From positions 10,212-74,211 of the forward strand of contig JAEWQB010000027.1 in the NCBI GenBank assembly GCA_023460395.1: a stretch of DNA of 64,000 bases. Reading direction: 5' to 3'. How positions within the stretch are numbered: the stretch's first letter is position 1; every line of letters begins with the position of its first letter. The translations under genes were made by a program, and so were the position numbers. Origin of the DNA: Pseudomonadota bacterium. GTDB taxonomy: Bacteria > Desulfobacterota > Desulfovibrionia > Desulfovibrionales > Desulfovibrionaceae. Below, piece by piece: positions 42,547 to 51,927 of this stretch. The notes beneath the pieces were generated by a model, which saw only the letters and a list, made by a program, of their open reading frames with translations, was not told the origin of the DNA and ran no database searches.

Positions 42547-42678
42547 ATTCGTATCGATTTCGCAGTTTCACCAACCCGCGCCCTGTCAAGCCGGAAGCCC
42601 GTCATAAAACGGCCCACCCTCGTAGATACGCTTGCCTTTGCCCGCCGGAGGCCCCCCGGCACGCGCACCCAAAGACGC

Positions 42679-43725
42679 TTATTCACCCGATGCTTGCTGT
42701 TCCGCCTTCAACTGCCCGCAGGCGGCTTTGATATCCGCACCTTTTGATTTGCGTATAATAGCGGTCACATTCTTCGACCACAGGTACTGCTCAAAGGCCA
42801 GCACGGCAGCTTCCGTGGGTGCGCGATAAGGATCGCCGTCGGACGGGTTGTAGACAATCAGATTCAGCTTGCCTTTGGTACGCGAAACCAGCCGTACAAG
42901 CTGGCGGGCATGTTCCAGCGAGTCGTTTATGCCGCCCAGTAACAGATATTCAAAGGTAATCCGCTCGCGTGTTTTTAGCGGATACGCTTCCAGCGCGTTG
43001 ATAAGCGCTTCCAAATCCCAATTGGCGGCCTTCGGCATAATCTGCTTGCGCAACTGTTGCGTGGGGGCGTGCAGAGAGACTGCCAGATAGGCTAGGCCGG
43101 ATTCACCCAATTCCTTCAGTCCTTTTTCTATGCCGCAGGTAGAAACAGTGATGCGCCGGGGGGAAAATTGCAGTCCCAGCACGCTATTCAGGCTTTCCAG
43201 ACTGCGCATGACTTCCCGAAGGTTCAGCAACGGCTCACCCATGCCCATAAATACCAAATTCCGCAGCGTGGGATTGGCGGCATCGTCCTGCAAGTACTCA
43301 CGTGCCACCAAAACCTGTCCCAAAATTTCGGCCATGGTCATATTGCGCTCAAAGCCCATAGTGCCCGTAGAGCAAAACGTGCAACCCATGGCGCAGCCCA
43401 CCTGACAAGAAAGACACTGGGTAAGTCTGCCGCCGGAACCGGGAATGAGCACGGTTTCCACCAATGCGCCATCTTCCAACCGCAGCAAAAACTTGGTGGT
43501 GCCGTCCTGACTTTTCTGCATAGTCACTATCTCCGGCCAGATAATACGCGCCTCTTGCTTCAGCATGGCGCGCGTGGCTTTGGAGACGTTGGTCATCAAG
43601 TCAAAGTCGCGGGTGTAGCGGTTCCACAGCCATTGCCATATCTGCTTGGCTCGGAAGGGCTTTTCGCCTCGCTCCACCAAAAAGGCTTCAAGTTCAGGGA
43701 AAGTGAGATTAAGAATATTGACCAT
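42679..43725 (-). CDS. rlmN: 23S rRNA/tRNA adenine C2-methyltransferase
   Basis: The 348-residue radical-SAM enzyme has the cluster motif CAMGCTFC (CX3CX2C) followed by STGTMGFERN, VFMGMGEPLLN, ITVSTCGI and the C-terminal ADIKAACGQL with its catalytic Cys. RlmN methylates A2503 of 23S rRNA and A37 of some tRNAs. ATG 43725 is preceded by GGAG at 8 bp; the longer open frame upstream is Arg/Pro-rich and not conserved-looking. It is transcribed away from metY in a separate unit. Confidence 0.95.
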   Translation of the reverse strand: MVNILNLTFPELEAFLVERGEKPFRAKQIWQWLWNRYTRDFDLMTNVSKATRAMLKQEARIIWPEIVTMQKSQDGTTKFLLRLEDGALVETVLIPGSGGRLTQCLSCQVGCAMGCTFCSTGTMGFERNMTMAEILGQVLVAREYLQDDAANPTLRNLVFMGMGEPLLNLREVMRSLESLNSVLGLQFSPRRITVSTCGIEKGLKELGESGLAYLAVSLHAPTQQLRKQIMPKAANWDLEALINALEAYPLKTRERITFEYLLLGGINDSLEHARQLVRLVSRTKGKLNLIVYNPSDGDPYRAPTEAAVLAFEQYLWSKNVTAIIRKSKGADIKAACGQLKAEQQASGE

Positions 43726-44052
43726 GTGTCGGCTCCGGGCAGCGAAATGCGGGACGTTTACCGGCAGAAGGCCGGGCGGTTTCGCCAGTGCCGGAGTGGT
43801 ACGGGAAAAGCCCGCCGAAGGCAAGTCCATGCGCCACCATCGTAACGGGGAAAAGGCAGATGCCAACGCGGCGGGCGGGGAATACCCCGCCCGCCGCGAA
43901 AAATGCGTATGCCGTCGATACCTTCTGCGTGTTCCGCAGCCGCTCCGCCAGCACACTACGGCATGGGACGTACTGCCCCAAAGGAGCGACGAAAGACCGC
44001 CGCAGCCACTACAGCAGGCTGCCCTTTTCCGTCCCGTAGCCCTGCTGTCGGG
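43726..44052. other. Intergenic region with a very strong GC hairpin
   Basis: These 327 bp lie between metY and rlmN, both on the minus strand. They contain the 14-bp perfect hairpin at 43867-43898 and no recognised gene. Confidence 0.5.
43867..43898. other. 14-bp perfect GC stem-loop
   Basis: CGCGGCGGGCGGGG and its complement enclose the loop AATA. No T tract follows on either strand, so it may be a factor-assisted terminator of the met operon or an mRNA-protecting structure. Confidence 0.45.
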
Positions 44053-45351
44053 CTATCCTGCCGACCGGGCCAGAGCCTGTTCCAAGTCTTCCAGAATATC
44101 GTTGATGTGCTCGATGCCGATGGAAAGCCTGATAAGATCGGGCGTAATGCCTCCAGCGGCCTGCTGCGCTTCGGTAAGCTGCGAATGCGTGGTGGACGCC
44201 GGGTGAATGGCAAGACTCTTCGCATCACCCACGTTCGCCACATGGCGGAATATCCCCAGACTGTTGATGAAGCTGGCCCCGGCCTGCACACCGCCTTTAA
44301 TGCCAAACACCACCATGCCGCCGTACCCCATGTCCGTTGCTCCGAACTGGTCGCGCGCGGCGGCGTGGGCCGGATCGTTCTGCAATCCGGGGTAGCGCAC
44401 CCACGCCACACCGGGGTGTCCGGCAAGGTATTCTGCCACGCGCAGGGCATTTGCGCTATGCCGTTCCATGCGTAGGCTCAGGGTTTCCAGTCCTTGCAGG
44501 AAAAGCCAGCAGTTATCCGCGCTGATGCAGCCGCCCAAGTTGCGCAGCGGCACCAAGCGCATGCGCAGTGCGAAGGCCACGGGGTTCAATTCCCCCAAGT
44601 CGTGCGCGTAGCGGATATCGTGATACGAAGGGTCTGGCTCGTTATAAAGCGCGAACTTGGGATCGGTCCAATCGAAAGTGCCACCGTCTATTGCGACGCC
44701 TCCAACCGCAGTGCCGTGCCCGCCTATCCATTTTGTCAAAGAATGCACCACGACATGCGCACCGTGCTCCAAAGGCCGGAACAGACAAGGCGGAGTAAAG
44801 GTGGAATCGACCACCAAGGGAAGATGGAATTCTTCCGCCACCTTAGCTATCTCAGCAATGCGGACGACATCCAGCGAAGGGTTACCGATAACTTCGGTAA
44901 ACAGCATGCGAGTTTTGTCCGTGATGGCACGACGAATAGCGTCGGGCTGCGAAAAATCCGCGAACCGGGTGGTGATGCCCTGATCGGGCAAAATGGCGTC
45001 AAACATGGTGTAGGTGCCGCCGTACAGATGGGCGGAGGAGACAATTTCATCTCCCTTGCGGCAGATATTCAGTACGGAGTAGTGAATAGCCGCGGTGCCG
45101 GACGCCAACGCCACGGCTGCCTTGCCCCCTTCCAACACGGCAAGGCGTTGTTCCAGCACATCTTGCGTGGGGGAGCCTAACCGGGAGTAAATGTAGCCCA
45201 GTTCCTTTAATCCAAAGAGATTGGCGGCATGCTCCGTATCCCTGAACAGGTAGGCTGCGGTGCGGTGAAGCGGTGTGGCGCAGGCATGGGTGGTATCTTG
45301 TGCAAATCCGGCATGCAGGGCCTTCGTCTCAAAGCGGTATGTGTCGCTCAT
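44053..45351 (-). CDS. metY: O-acetylhomoserine sulfhydrylase
   Basis: The 432-residue PLP enzyme of the Cys/Met metabolism family has YIYSRLGSPTQDVLEQRLA, SSAHLYGGTYTMFD, the PLP-binding Lys in VVHSLTKWIGGHG and a typical C terminus with ASTTHSQL. MetY makes homocysteine from O-acetylhomoserine and sulfide. ATG 45351 follows CGGAGA. It is the third gene after metX and metW, giving a complete acetylation plus sulfhydrylation route; free sulfide in the cell would suit this. Confidence 0.93.
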   Translation of the reverse strand: MSDTYRFETKALHAGFAQDTTHACATPLHRTAAYLFRDTEHAANLFGLKELGYIYSRLGSPTQDVLEQRLAVLEGGKAAVALASGTAAIHYSVLNICRKGDEIVSSAHLYGGTYTMFDAILPDQGITTRFADFSQPDAIRRAITDKTRMLFTEVIGNPSLDVVRIAEIAKVAEEFHLPLVVDSTFTPPCLFRPLEHGAHVVVHSLTKWIGGHGTAVGGVAIDGGTFDWTDPKFALYNEPDPSYHDIRYAHDLGELNPVAFALRMRLVPLRNLGGCISADNCWLFLQGLETLSLRMERHSANALRVAEYLAGHPGVAWVRYPGLQNDPAHAAARDQFGATDMGYGGMVVFGIKGGVQAGASFINSLGIFRHVANVGDAKSLAIHPASTTHSQLTEAQQAAGGITPDLIRLSIGIEHINDILEDLEQALARSAG

Positions 45352-45399
45352 GGCGTTTTCTCCGTGTGTACTATAAAAAGATAAGTGACTATATCGTAA

Positions 45400-46110
45400 T
45401 CAGACCGCGCGTTCCACCATGACCACACCGTAGGAGGCCCGGAGGTTGGGGAAAAGACGTACCCGGCGCGGGGGCAGTGTGCCTTCCGACATAATTAACG
45501 CTTCCTCCCGCACGAGACGGCAAGGAATTTCCCGCGTGAAATGGCGAAAATCATCCAATGTCAGCACACGAATGTTTGGCGTGGAATACCATTCATAGGG
45601 CAATTCCCGTGTTCTGGGGGCACGCCCGCTGAACATGGCCTGAAGACGCACCCGCCAGTACCCGAAATTAGGAAAGCTGAGAATACCGCGTTTGCCCACA
45701 CGGAGCAATTGACGCACCACAGCTTCGGGAGAATGCACTTGTTGCAGGGTCTGCCCCACAATCACATACTCGAAGGCGTTGTCCGGGTAATGGATAAGTT
45801 CGTCATCCACGTTGCCCTGCACCACGGAAAGCCCTTTGGCGATGCACCGTGCCGTTTTGGCCTCATCCAGTTCTATTCCGTTGGCCCGCACGCCTTTTTC
45901 CCGCACCAGATGGCCCAAAAGCGTTCCATCGCCGCAGCCAAGGTCCAAAACGCGGCTGCCCGGAGTTATCCACGAGGCAATAACCTGCTGGTCGAACCGG
46001 AGTACGGACGGCTTTTCTGAAACGGAGCCCGCAGAGTCCATGGAATCCGCAGAGTTTGTGGAGTCCGTGGAATCCGTGGCCGGAGTATTTTGGGGTGCCC
46101 TATCCGACAT
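45400..46110 (-). CDS. metW: MetW methyltransferase-like protein
   Basis: The 236-residue protein has a SAM-type motif VLDLGCGDGTLLGHL, NGIELDE, YVIVGQTLQQVHSPE, and FPNFGYWRVRLQ typical of MetW, which works with MetX in methionine synthesis. The first 35 residues are an Asp/Ser repeat (STDSTNSADSMDSAGS), absent from most MetW proteins. ATG 46110 overlaps the metX stop by 11 bp. It lies between metX and metY on one transcript. Confidence 0.93.
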   Translation of the reverse strand: MSDRAPQNTPATDSTDSTNSADSMDSAGSVSEKPSVLRFDQQVIASWITPGSRVLDLGCGDGTLLGHLVREKGVRANGIELDEAKTARCIAKGLSVVQGNVDDELIHYPDNAFEYVIVGQTLQQVHSPEAVVRQLLRVGKRGILSFPNFGYWRVRLQAMFSGRAPRTRELPYEWYSTPNIRVLTLDDFRHFTREIPCRLVREEALIMSEGTLPPRRVRLFPNLRASYGVVMVERAV

Positions 46111-47230
46111 GGTGTAAAAACCCTCCAAGAATCTCAGTGAAGTGCTGATTAGGCAGCAAAAAGGCGTCGTGCCCCCATTTTTCCGTTACCTCACAAAAAC
46201 TCACATCCGCGCCAGCCCGTTGCAAATGCGCTACCAGCGCTCTGGATTGGTAGGTGGGATACAGCCAGTCCGAAGTGAATGAAACCACCAGAAAACGGGT
46301 TTCCGTGGAGGCAAAGCTTCGGGACGCTTCGCTTTCAGGATTATCCAGCTCCAGATCAAAATAGTCCGCCGCCTTGGTCACGTACAAAAAGGAATTGGCG
46401 TCAAACCGCTGCACAAACTTTTTCCCCTGATGGTGCAGATAGCTTTCCACCTGAAAGTCTGTTTCAAAATTGAACGACAGGTGATCACGGTCCTGAAGGT
46501 TCCGCCCGAACTTGGCATGCATGGACTCGTCAGAAAGATAGGTGATATGACCGATCATCCGGGCCACAGCAAGACCAAGGTCTGGCCCAGCGCTCTCATA
46601 ATAGGCCCCGTGCTTCCAATTAGGGTCGGAAATAACCGACTGCCGCGCCACTTCATTAAACGCTATCGCCTGCGCGGAATGCCGCGTGGTGGAGGCTATG
46701 ACAACTGCGGCTCCCACCATATTCGGATAACGGGAAGCCCATTCCAAAACCTGCATGCCCCCCAAGGAACCGCCCACCACGGCACGCAGCCGTGTGATGC
46801 CCAGATGGCTTACCAACGCGTGTTGCGCGGTCACCATATCGGCAATAGTGACCACGGGAAACTCTAGTCCATACGGCTTGCCCGTGGCAGAATTAACGCT
46901 GGCGGGACCGCTGGAGCCGTAGCAACTGCCCAGCACGTTAGAGCAGATAACGAAAAATCTGTCGGTATCCACGGGTTTCCCTGGGCCGACATACTCATCC
47001 CACCAGCCGGGGCGCTCCCCCGGTACGCCGGGTCGCGAACCGACATGCGCATCGCCGGTGAGCGCATGGCAGATAAGCACCGCGTTATCCCGTGCGGGAG
47101 AAAGCGTGCCCAGCGTTTCATAGGCGAGATGAACGCCGTCTAACACCGCTCCGCTACGGAAGGTCAGTGGCTGCGGCAATGTAAAAATTTGCGCGCTTTC
47201 CGCCACATTTGCTGTTTCTGATTGAGTCAT
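46100..47230 (-). CDS. metX: Homoserine O-acetyltransferase
   Basis: The 376-residue alpha/beta hydrolase has the nucleophile Ser in VGGSLGGMQ, the Asp in FTSDWLYP and the His in KWGHDAFLL, plus YETLGTLSPARDNAVLICHALTGDAH. It acetylates (or succinylates) homoserine, first step of the branch to methionine. ATG 47230 is preceded by AGAGG. It heads the metX-metW-metY operon, behind a leader of over 200 bp with hairpins. Confidence 0.94.
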   Translation of the reverse strand: MTQSETANVAESAQIFTLPQPLTFRSGAVLDGVHLAYETLGTLSPARDNAVLICHALTGDAHVGSRPGVPGERPGWWDEYVGPGKPVDTDRFFVICSNVLGSCYGSSGPASVNSATGKPYGLEFPVVTIADMVTAQHALVSHLGITRLRAVVGGSLGGMQVLEWASRYPNMVGAAVVIASTTRHSAQAIAFNEVARQSVISDPNWKHGAYYESAGPDLGLAVARMIGHITYLSDESMHAKFGRNLQDRDHLSFNFETDFQVESYLHHQGKKFVQRFDANSFLYVTKAADYFDLELDNPESEASRSFASTETRFLVVSFTSDWLYPTYQSRALVAHLQRAGADVSFCEVTEKWGHDAFLLPNQHFTEILGGFLHHVG

Positions 47231-47457
47231 AACTACCTCTGGCCTGCCGCCAGCTCTCCGTTGACGCGGACGCCGAATACGGCACCCCGACCATCACGCG
47301 GGAGCGGTGGCTGTGGTCTTCATATTTTTCCGCGCGGAGCGGGAAAAATCGGGATGGAACAATCAAGGAGTCATGGAGTGTCCGGGCGCATATCTGAGCA
47401 CCCAGCCGACCACGCGGTCGGAGCGTATTCCGGCACGCCATGAGGCAATCGGACACG
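47231..47457 (-). promoter_or_regulatory. Structured leader upstream of metX
   Basis: On the minus strand this 227-bp stretch can form hairpins: ATTTTTCC with GGAAAAAT (47324-47331 and 47342-47349) and CCGACC with GGTCGG (47406-47411 and 47416-47421). Such a leader before a methionine operon could be a riboswitch or attenuator. I could not match it to a known SAM or SAH riboswitch, so this is open. Confidence 0.35.
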
Positions 47458-47721
47458 CTAGCGGAGGGAATGCCGCATTCGACCAGACGCTTCTGCCGTC
47501 CGCGTGGAAACCGGGCGGGGCATTCGGTCAGACTCCCGCGCGCGCAGAAACGCGGCGGGAAAGCATAGCGGGGAACGGGCAATGGAAAAGCGGCGAGGCT
47601 CAGGAACGCGGACCGGAACCGGCTGCGCTTGCGGACGTGCTGTGGCGGCAAGCCCCAGACCGGCAAGCACCGCCGCTATGAGCGCGGCGATATCAAAAGC
47701 CAAAGGGGAAAGGGAATACAT
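47458..47721 (-). CDS. Small hypothetical membrane protein
   Basis: The 87-residue product starts at ATG 47721 with GAGGAG 7 bp upstream, a strong ribosome site. The N terminus is one membrane helix (FDIAALIAAVLAGLGLAATA, about residues 9-28), followed by a Pro/Arg-rich tail. No family was recognised. It lies upstream of metX on the same strand. Other frames here are also open because of the GC content, so the evidence rests on the ribosome site and helix. Confidence 0.4.
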   Translation of the reverse strand: MYSLSPLAFDIAALIAAVLAGLGLAATARPQAQPVPVRVPEPRRFSIARSPLCFPAAFLRARESDRMPRPVSTRTAEASGRMRHSLR

Positions 47722-48055
47722 GGAATTTCTCCTCATCGCTCCCGCCGAAGCGGGCTGGCAGTAGCACCTTGTGTTCGCGTCCGGCCGCCGGAAACGGCGG
47801 GCGCGGGCACGCAGGTTGCTAGGCGGTCAACGAGCCAGGTCTCTCACGCCTTCGTAATGATCTTTTCCACTACTAAATCGCCATCCCCCGGTCGTCAAGT
47901 CCGTTCCATCCAATCTTTCTCAACGCACCGCGCGGTGCTCCGCCGCGCTTTCCCGAAACAGTGGACATCGCCAGCCGGTTGCCCTATCCCAACGGAATAG
48001 GCTCTTCTCCCAATCATTCAACCGGCACGCGCCTGCCGGTATCTGAGGTATCCGC
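47722..48055. other. Divergent intergenic region
   Basis: These 334 bp between the small membrane ORF and the aminotransferase gene hold no recognised gene. GAGGT before 48056 is the aminotransferase ribosome site. Confidence 0.45.
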
Positions 48056-49237
48056 ATGACGCTTCTTTCCAGTCAGGTTTCTGGATTCATCACGAACTCA
48101 TCATGGATCCGCAAAATGTTCGAGGCGGGCATAGCCCTGAAACAGCAATACGGTGAAGACGCCGTGTGTGACTTCAGTTTGGGCAACCCCGACGTGCCCG
48201 CTCCCGCCGCCGTGGGTAGCGTGCTGCGCGAACTGGCGGACAAAGCCGCCGAGCCGTTCACCTTCGGCTACATGCCCAACGGCGGATTTCCATGGGCACG
48301 CCAGATCATCGCAGACCTTGTTACCCGCGATCACGGCATTGCCGTTTCAGCGGACGACTGCCTCATCTCGTGCGGTGCGGCTGGTGCTATGAACGCCTTC
48401 TTCCGCGCGGTATGCGACCCCGGTGACGAAATTCTCGGCGTGGCCCCCTATTTTGTGGAATATGGCTTTTACGCCGCCAACCATAACGCCACCTTCCGCG
48501 CAGTGCCTTCCAAGCCAGACACCTTCGCGCTTGATGCTGCGGCTATTGCCGCAGCCATAACACCTAAAACCCGCGCGGTGCTCATCAACTCGCCCAACAA
48601 CCCCACTGGCGCGATCTACACCCGCGAGGAACTGGCGGAACTGGTGAGCGTGCTGGAGGCCAAAAGCGAAGAATACGGTCGCCCCATCTATCTGATATCC
48701 GACGAACCTTACCGCTTCCTCGCCTTTGACGGCGCGGAGGTGCCCAGCCCGTTGCCGATGTATGACTACGCGGTGGTGCTCTCTTCCTTCTCTAAAAATC
48801 TTTCTCTGGCGGGCGAGCGCGTGGGTTACGCGTGCCTTTCCCCGCGCATGCCAGAACGGGGAACCCTCATGGCTGGCCTGATGCTTGCCAACCGCATTCT
48901 GGGCTTCGTGAATCCTCCGGTCATCGGACAGCACCTACTTAAGGTAGCCCCCCACGCGCAGGTTGACGCTGACATTTACCGCAGACGCCGCGACGTCATG
49001 GCCCGTGTGCTCACCGAGGCGGGGTATGACTTCCTTATGCCCAAAGGCGCGTTTTATTTCTTCCCCAAGGCTCCGGGTGGAGACGATGTGGCATTCTGCC
49101 AACGGCTCATGGAACAGAAGGTGCTTGCCGTGCCCGGCTCCGGCTTCGGCGGTCCCGGACACTTCCGTCTGACCTTCTGCGTGAATGAAGAAGTCATTGA
49201 GCGCTCTCTGGAAGGATTCCGCAAAGCCAAGGGCTAG
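48056..49237 (+). CDS. PLP-dependent aminotransferase (class I/II)
   Basis: The 393-residue protein has fold-type I aminotransferase motifs: CDFSLGNPDVPAP, INSPNNPTGAIYT, SDEPYR and the PLP Lys in SSFSKNLSLAGERVGY. It resembles aspartate/aromatic aminotransferases. The amino donor is not clear. ATG 48056 has GAGG upstream. It is a single-gene unit with a strong terminator, next to the met genes but on the other strand. Confidence 0.9.
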   Translation: MTLLSSQVSGFITNSSWIRKMFEAGIALKQQYGEDAVCDFSLGNPDVPAPAAVGSVLRELADKAAEPFTFGYMPNGGFPWARQIIADLVTRDHGIAVSADDCLISCGAAGAMNAFFRAVCDPGDEILGVAPYFVEYGFYAANHNATFRAVPSKPDTFALDAAAIAAAITPKTRAVLINSPNNPTGAIYTREELAELVSVLEAKSEEYGRPIYLISDEPYRFLAFDGAEVPSPLPMYDYAVVLSSFSKNLSLAGERVGYACLSPRMPERGTLMAGLMLANRILGFVNPPVIGQHLLKVAPHAQVDADIYRRRRDVMARVLTEAGYDFLMPKGAFYFFPKAPGGDDVAFCQRLMEQKVLAVPGSGFGGPGHFRLTFCVNEEVIERSLEGFRKAKG

Positions 49238-49261
49238 CATTTTCTCACAAAGCAATGCTTC

Positions 49262-49296
49262 GGTCCCGGTGCAACCACGCACCGGGACCATTTTTT
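49262..49296 (+). terminator. Strong intrinsic terminator
   Basis: GGTCCCGGTGC pairs exactly with GCACCGGGACC around a 6-base loop, followed by TTTTTT. Confidence 0.92.
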
Positions 49297-49513
49297 ATCC
49301 GCACAGGTAACTTTACCGAAATCCTCCGCCATTTGCCCCAAAACGCCCGCCCGCACCGCAAGATGCGAAAAAACCGTATAAAATCGGGCCAAAAACCACG
49401 CATACCACGCACAACAAAACGGCTTTTCCGCTTGACAGCCGGAGAGGAACCCTTGACTTTCCTCCCTGACTCTATTACCGAACTCGCTCTTATGTCTTTT
49501 ACGTGGAGTGCTG

Positions 49514-51055
49514 ATGTTTGAGACTCTTTCCGACAGACTGAATTCTGTTTTCAAGAAGTTCAGCGGTCAGAAGACCCTGAACGAGGAAAACGTGCAGGAG
49601 GGCCTGCGCGAGGTTCGCCTTGCCCTGCTGGAAGCGGACGTAAACTTTAAGGTGGTGAAGCAATTCACCGACCGGGTCCGTGAACGTTGCCTCGGTCAGG
49701 AGGTGCTCAAGGGCATCAACCCGGCCCAGCAGGTTATCAAAATCGTCCATGACGAATTGGTAGACCTACTCGGCGGCGAAACCACTGGGCTGGATCTGCG
49801 TGGTAAGCAGCCGTATGTCATTATGATGGTGGGCCTGCAAGGCTCCGGGAAAACCACGTCGTCCGCCAAGCTCGCCAACTATCTGCGCAAGCAGAAGATG
49901 AAGCCGTACCTTGCGCCTGCCGACGTGTACCGCCCCGCCGCTATTGACCAGTTGCACACGCTGGCCAAGCAGCTTGGCATTCCGGCCTACGCCTCCACCA
50001 CGCAGATGAACCCCGTGGATATCGCCGTTGCCGCAGTGGAAGACGCCCGGCAGCAGCAGTGCAACGTGGTTATTCTGGACACGGCGGGCCGCCTGCACGT
50101 GGACGAGCAGCTCATGGGTGAGCTGGAAGCTATCTGCCAGCGCGTTATGCCGCAGGAAATTCTGTTCGTGGCGGACGCCATGACCGGTCAGGACGCGGTA
50201 ACCGTGGCTGACGCTTTTAATGAAAAGCTGTCGCTCACTGGCGTGGTGCTTACCAAAATGGATGGGGACGCCCGCGGTGGCGCAGCGCTCTCCATTAAAA
50301 CCGTCACCGGCACTTCTGTGAAGTTTGTCGGGATGGGCGAAAAAATTTCCGATCTGGAAGTCTTTCATCCAGATCGCATCGCCGGGCGCATTCTCGGCAT
50401 GGGCGACGTGCTCACCCTTGTGGAAAAAGCGCAGGCCGAAGTTTCTGAAGAAGAAGCCGAAGCCATGGCCCTTAAGATGCAAAAGGCCGAATTCGACTTT
50501 GAAGACTTCCGTACCCAAATGCGCCGCATGCGTAAGCTCGGCTCGTTGGAAGGCATCCTCAAACTCATTCCCGGCATGGGCGCGCTGCGTGAAAAATTAG
50601 GGGATCTGAGCGTACCGGACAAGGAGATGCATCGCATTGAGGCGATCATCAACTCCATGACCGCCAAAGAGCGCCACAACCCGGACCTCATCAACCCCGG
50701 TCGCAAGAAGCGTATCGCCGGTGGCTGTGGTATGAAGGTGCAGGATGTGGACAATCTCATCAAAAGCTTCGGTCAGATGCGCATGATGATGAAGCAGATG
50801 ATGGGGGGCGGGAAAAAGGGCAAAAAAGGCAAATTGCCCAACATGCCCCAATTGCCCGGTATGAAAGGCAAGGGCATGCCAAACATGGACGCCCTACAGG
50901 CCATGCAAGGCATGGGTGGCATGGGTATGCCCGGCTTGCCGGGAATGCCCGGAATGGACGCTCCAAGCGGCCCCTCGCGGGAAGAGATGAAGAAAAAACG
51001 CGATGCCCGCAAGAAAGAAAAGCTGAAGAAAAAGCAGGGCCGCAAGAAAAAATAA
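49514..51055 (+). CDS. ffh: Signal recognition particle protein Ffh
   Basis: The 513-residue GTPase has the N domain, the P-loop GLQGSGKTTSSAKLA, DTAGRLHVD, TKMDGDARGGAALS and the M domain with RIAGGCGMKVQDVD, which binds the SRP RNA. It targets nascent membrane proteins to the translocon via FtsY. The C terminus is extended by a Met/Gly/Pro-rich run and a Lys-rich tail. ATG 49514 is chosen over GTG 49508 because of GGAG at 49505-49508. It is followed by a 311-bp gap and the rpsP operon. Confidence 0.97.
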   Translation: MFETLSDRLNSVFKKFSGQKTLNEENVQEGLREVRLALLEADVNFKVVKQFTDRVRERCLGQEVLKGINPAQQVIKIVHDELVDLLGGETTGLDLRGKQPYVIMMVGLQGSGKTTSSAKLANYLRKQKMKPYLAPADVYRPAAIDQLHTLAKQLGIPAYASTTQMNPVDIAVAAVEDARQQQCNVVILDTAGRLHVDEQLMGELEAICQRVMPQEILFVADAMTGQDAVTVADAFNEKLSLTGVVLTKMDGDARGGAALSIKTVTGTSVKFVGMGEKISDLEVFHPDRIAGRILGMGDVLTLVEKAQAEVSEEEAEAMALKMQKAEFDFEDFRTQMRRMRKLGSLEGILKLIPGMGALREKLGDLSVPDKEMHRIEAIINSMTAKERHNPDLINPGRKKRIAGGCGMKVQDVDNLIKSFGQMRMMMKQMMGGGKKGKKGKLPNMPQLPGMKGKGMPNMDALQAMQGMGGMGMPGLPGMPGMDAPSGPSREEMKKKRDARKKEKLKKKQGRKKK

Positions 51056-51366
51056 GACGTCGCTTTCCCGGTCCCAGCACAGGGTTCCCCTACCTCGCAG
51101 GTAAATACGCAGCCACAAACTCTGCCAGAGAAGCTGTGAGAAAGGTTGACGTCCGGGAAGACTCCGCATACAAATTTCCGCCGCCTCATGGGGCGGCCCC
51201 ATGCCGGAAGCGTATCAGGCCCAGCCCAACACGCCCGGCAATCGGTATCCCGCCCGCAGGGCCGGAAGTCCCCCGAAGAGACAACCACCGCATAGGCAAG
51301 TGAGATTCTCCTTGCGCTTTGTGGAAAAAACCATAGTATTACACAATATAATGGGAGAACATCACA
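51056..51366. other. Intergenic region between ffh and rpsP
   Basis: This 311-bp gap is long for such a compact region. It contains the perfect hairpin CATGGGG-CGG-CCCCATG at 51187-51203. I looked for SRP RNA and found no match to its conserved core. A leader of rpsP is possible. Confidence 0.45.
51187..51203. other. 7-bp perfect hairpin
   Basis: CATGGGG and CCCCATG around CGG in the ffh-rpsP gap. The function is unknown. Confidence 0.4.
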
Positions 51367-51603
51367 ATGTCCGTTAAACTCAGACTGACCCGTATGGGCA
51401 ACAAGAAGCGCGCATTTTACCGTGTCGTGGCTATTAACACTCAGTCCCGCCGCGACGGTCGTCCTCTTGAATATCTGGGCTTCTACAACCCCATGGTTGA
51501 GCCTGCCGAAGTGAAGATTGACATGGACAAAGTCCAGAAATGGCTGAAAGAAGGCGCAGAACCCTCCGACACCGTTCGCGCACTACTCAAGCAAGCACAG
51601 TAG
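51367..51603 (+). CDS. rpsP: 30S ribosomal protein S16
   Basis: The 78-residue protein matches S16 (VKLRLTRMGNKKRAFYRVVAI, RDGRPLEYLGFYNP). It opens the conserved rpsP-khpA-rimM-trmD-rplS operon. GGGAG precedes the ATG. Confidence 0.97.
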   Translation: MSVKLRLTRMGNKKRAFYRVVAINTQSRRDGRPLEYLGFYNPMVEPAEVKIDMDKVQKWLKEGAEPSDTVRALLKQAQ

Positions 51604-51678
51604 CTTCTGTTCATGGCGACCTGCCTAGGCAGCTCACCGAATGCTGACATCCTGCTGAACAACGACTGGAGGTGAGCC

Positions 51679-51912
51679 ATGTTGAAGGATCTGGTTGAGT
51701 ACATCGCGAAGTCGCTAGTGGATAACCCCGACGCGGTCTCTGTGGCCGAAGTGGAGGGCGAGCAGACTTCCGTTCTCGAACTCAAGGTTGCCAAAGAAGA
51801 CCTCGGTAAAGTGATCGGCAAGCAGGGCCGTACAGCCCGTGCAATGCGCACCATCCTCGGTGCCGCCTCCACCAAAGCCAAGAAGCGCTCTGTTCTGGAA
51901 ATTCTGGAATAA
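51679..51912 (+). CDS. khpA: KH-domain RNA-binding protein KhpA
   Basis: The 77-residue protein is a single KH domain with the RNA-contacting GKVIGKQGRTARAMR loop. KhpA works with KhpB in RNA binding linked to cell division and translation. Its place between rpsP and rimM is typical. GGAGGTGA precedes ATG 51679. Confidence 0.95.
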   Translation: MLKDLVEYIAKSLVDNPDAVSVAEVEGEQTSVLELKVAKEDLGKVIGKQGRTARAMRTILGAASTKAKKRSVLEILE

Positions 51913-51927
51913 GCCTCCGCCCGGCGG

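Noticed and set aside
47154..47666. 170-codon minus-strand frame overlapping the metX start
   Set aside because: It overlaps metX in another frame and the small membrane ORF, and its composition is Arg/Pro-rich without a motif.
51347..51352. TATAAT box before rpsP
   Set aside because: It sits only 14 bp from the start codon, so a transcript from it would leave out the ribosome site, and no -35 box is at the right distance.
51056..51366. SRP (4.5S) RNA gene next to ffh
   Set aside because: The sequence has CCGGAAG, but not the conserved GGTCAGGxCCGGAAGGAAGCAGC-like core on either strand in the right order.
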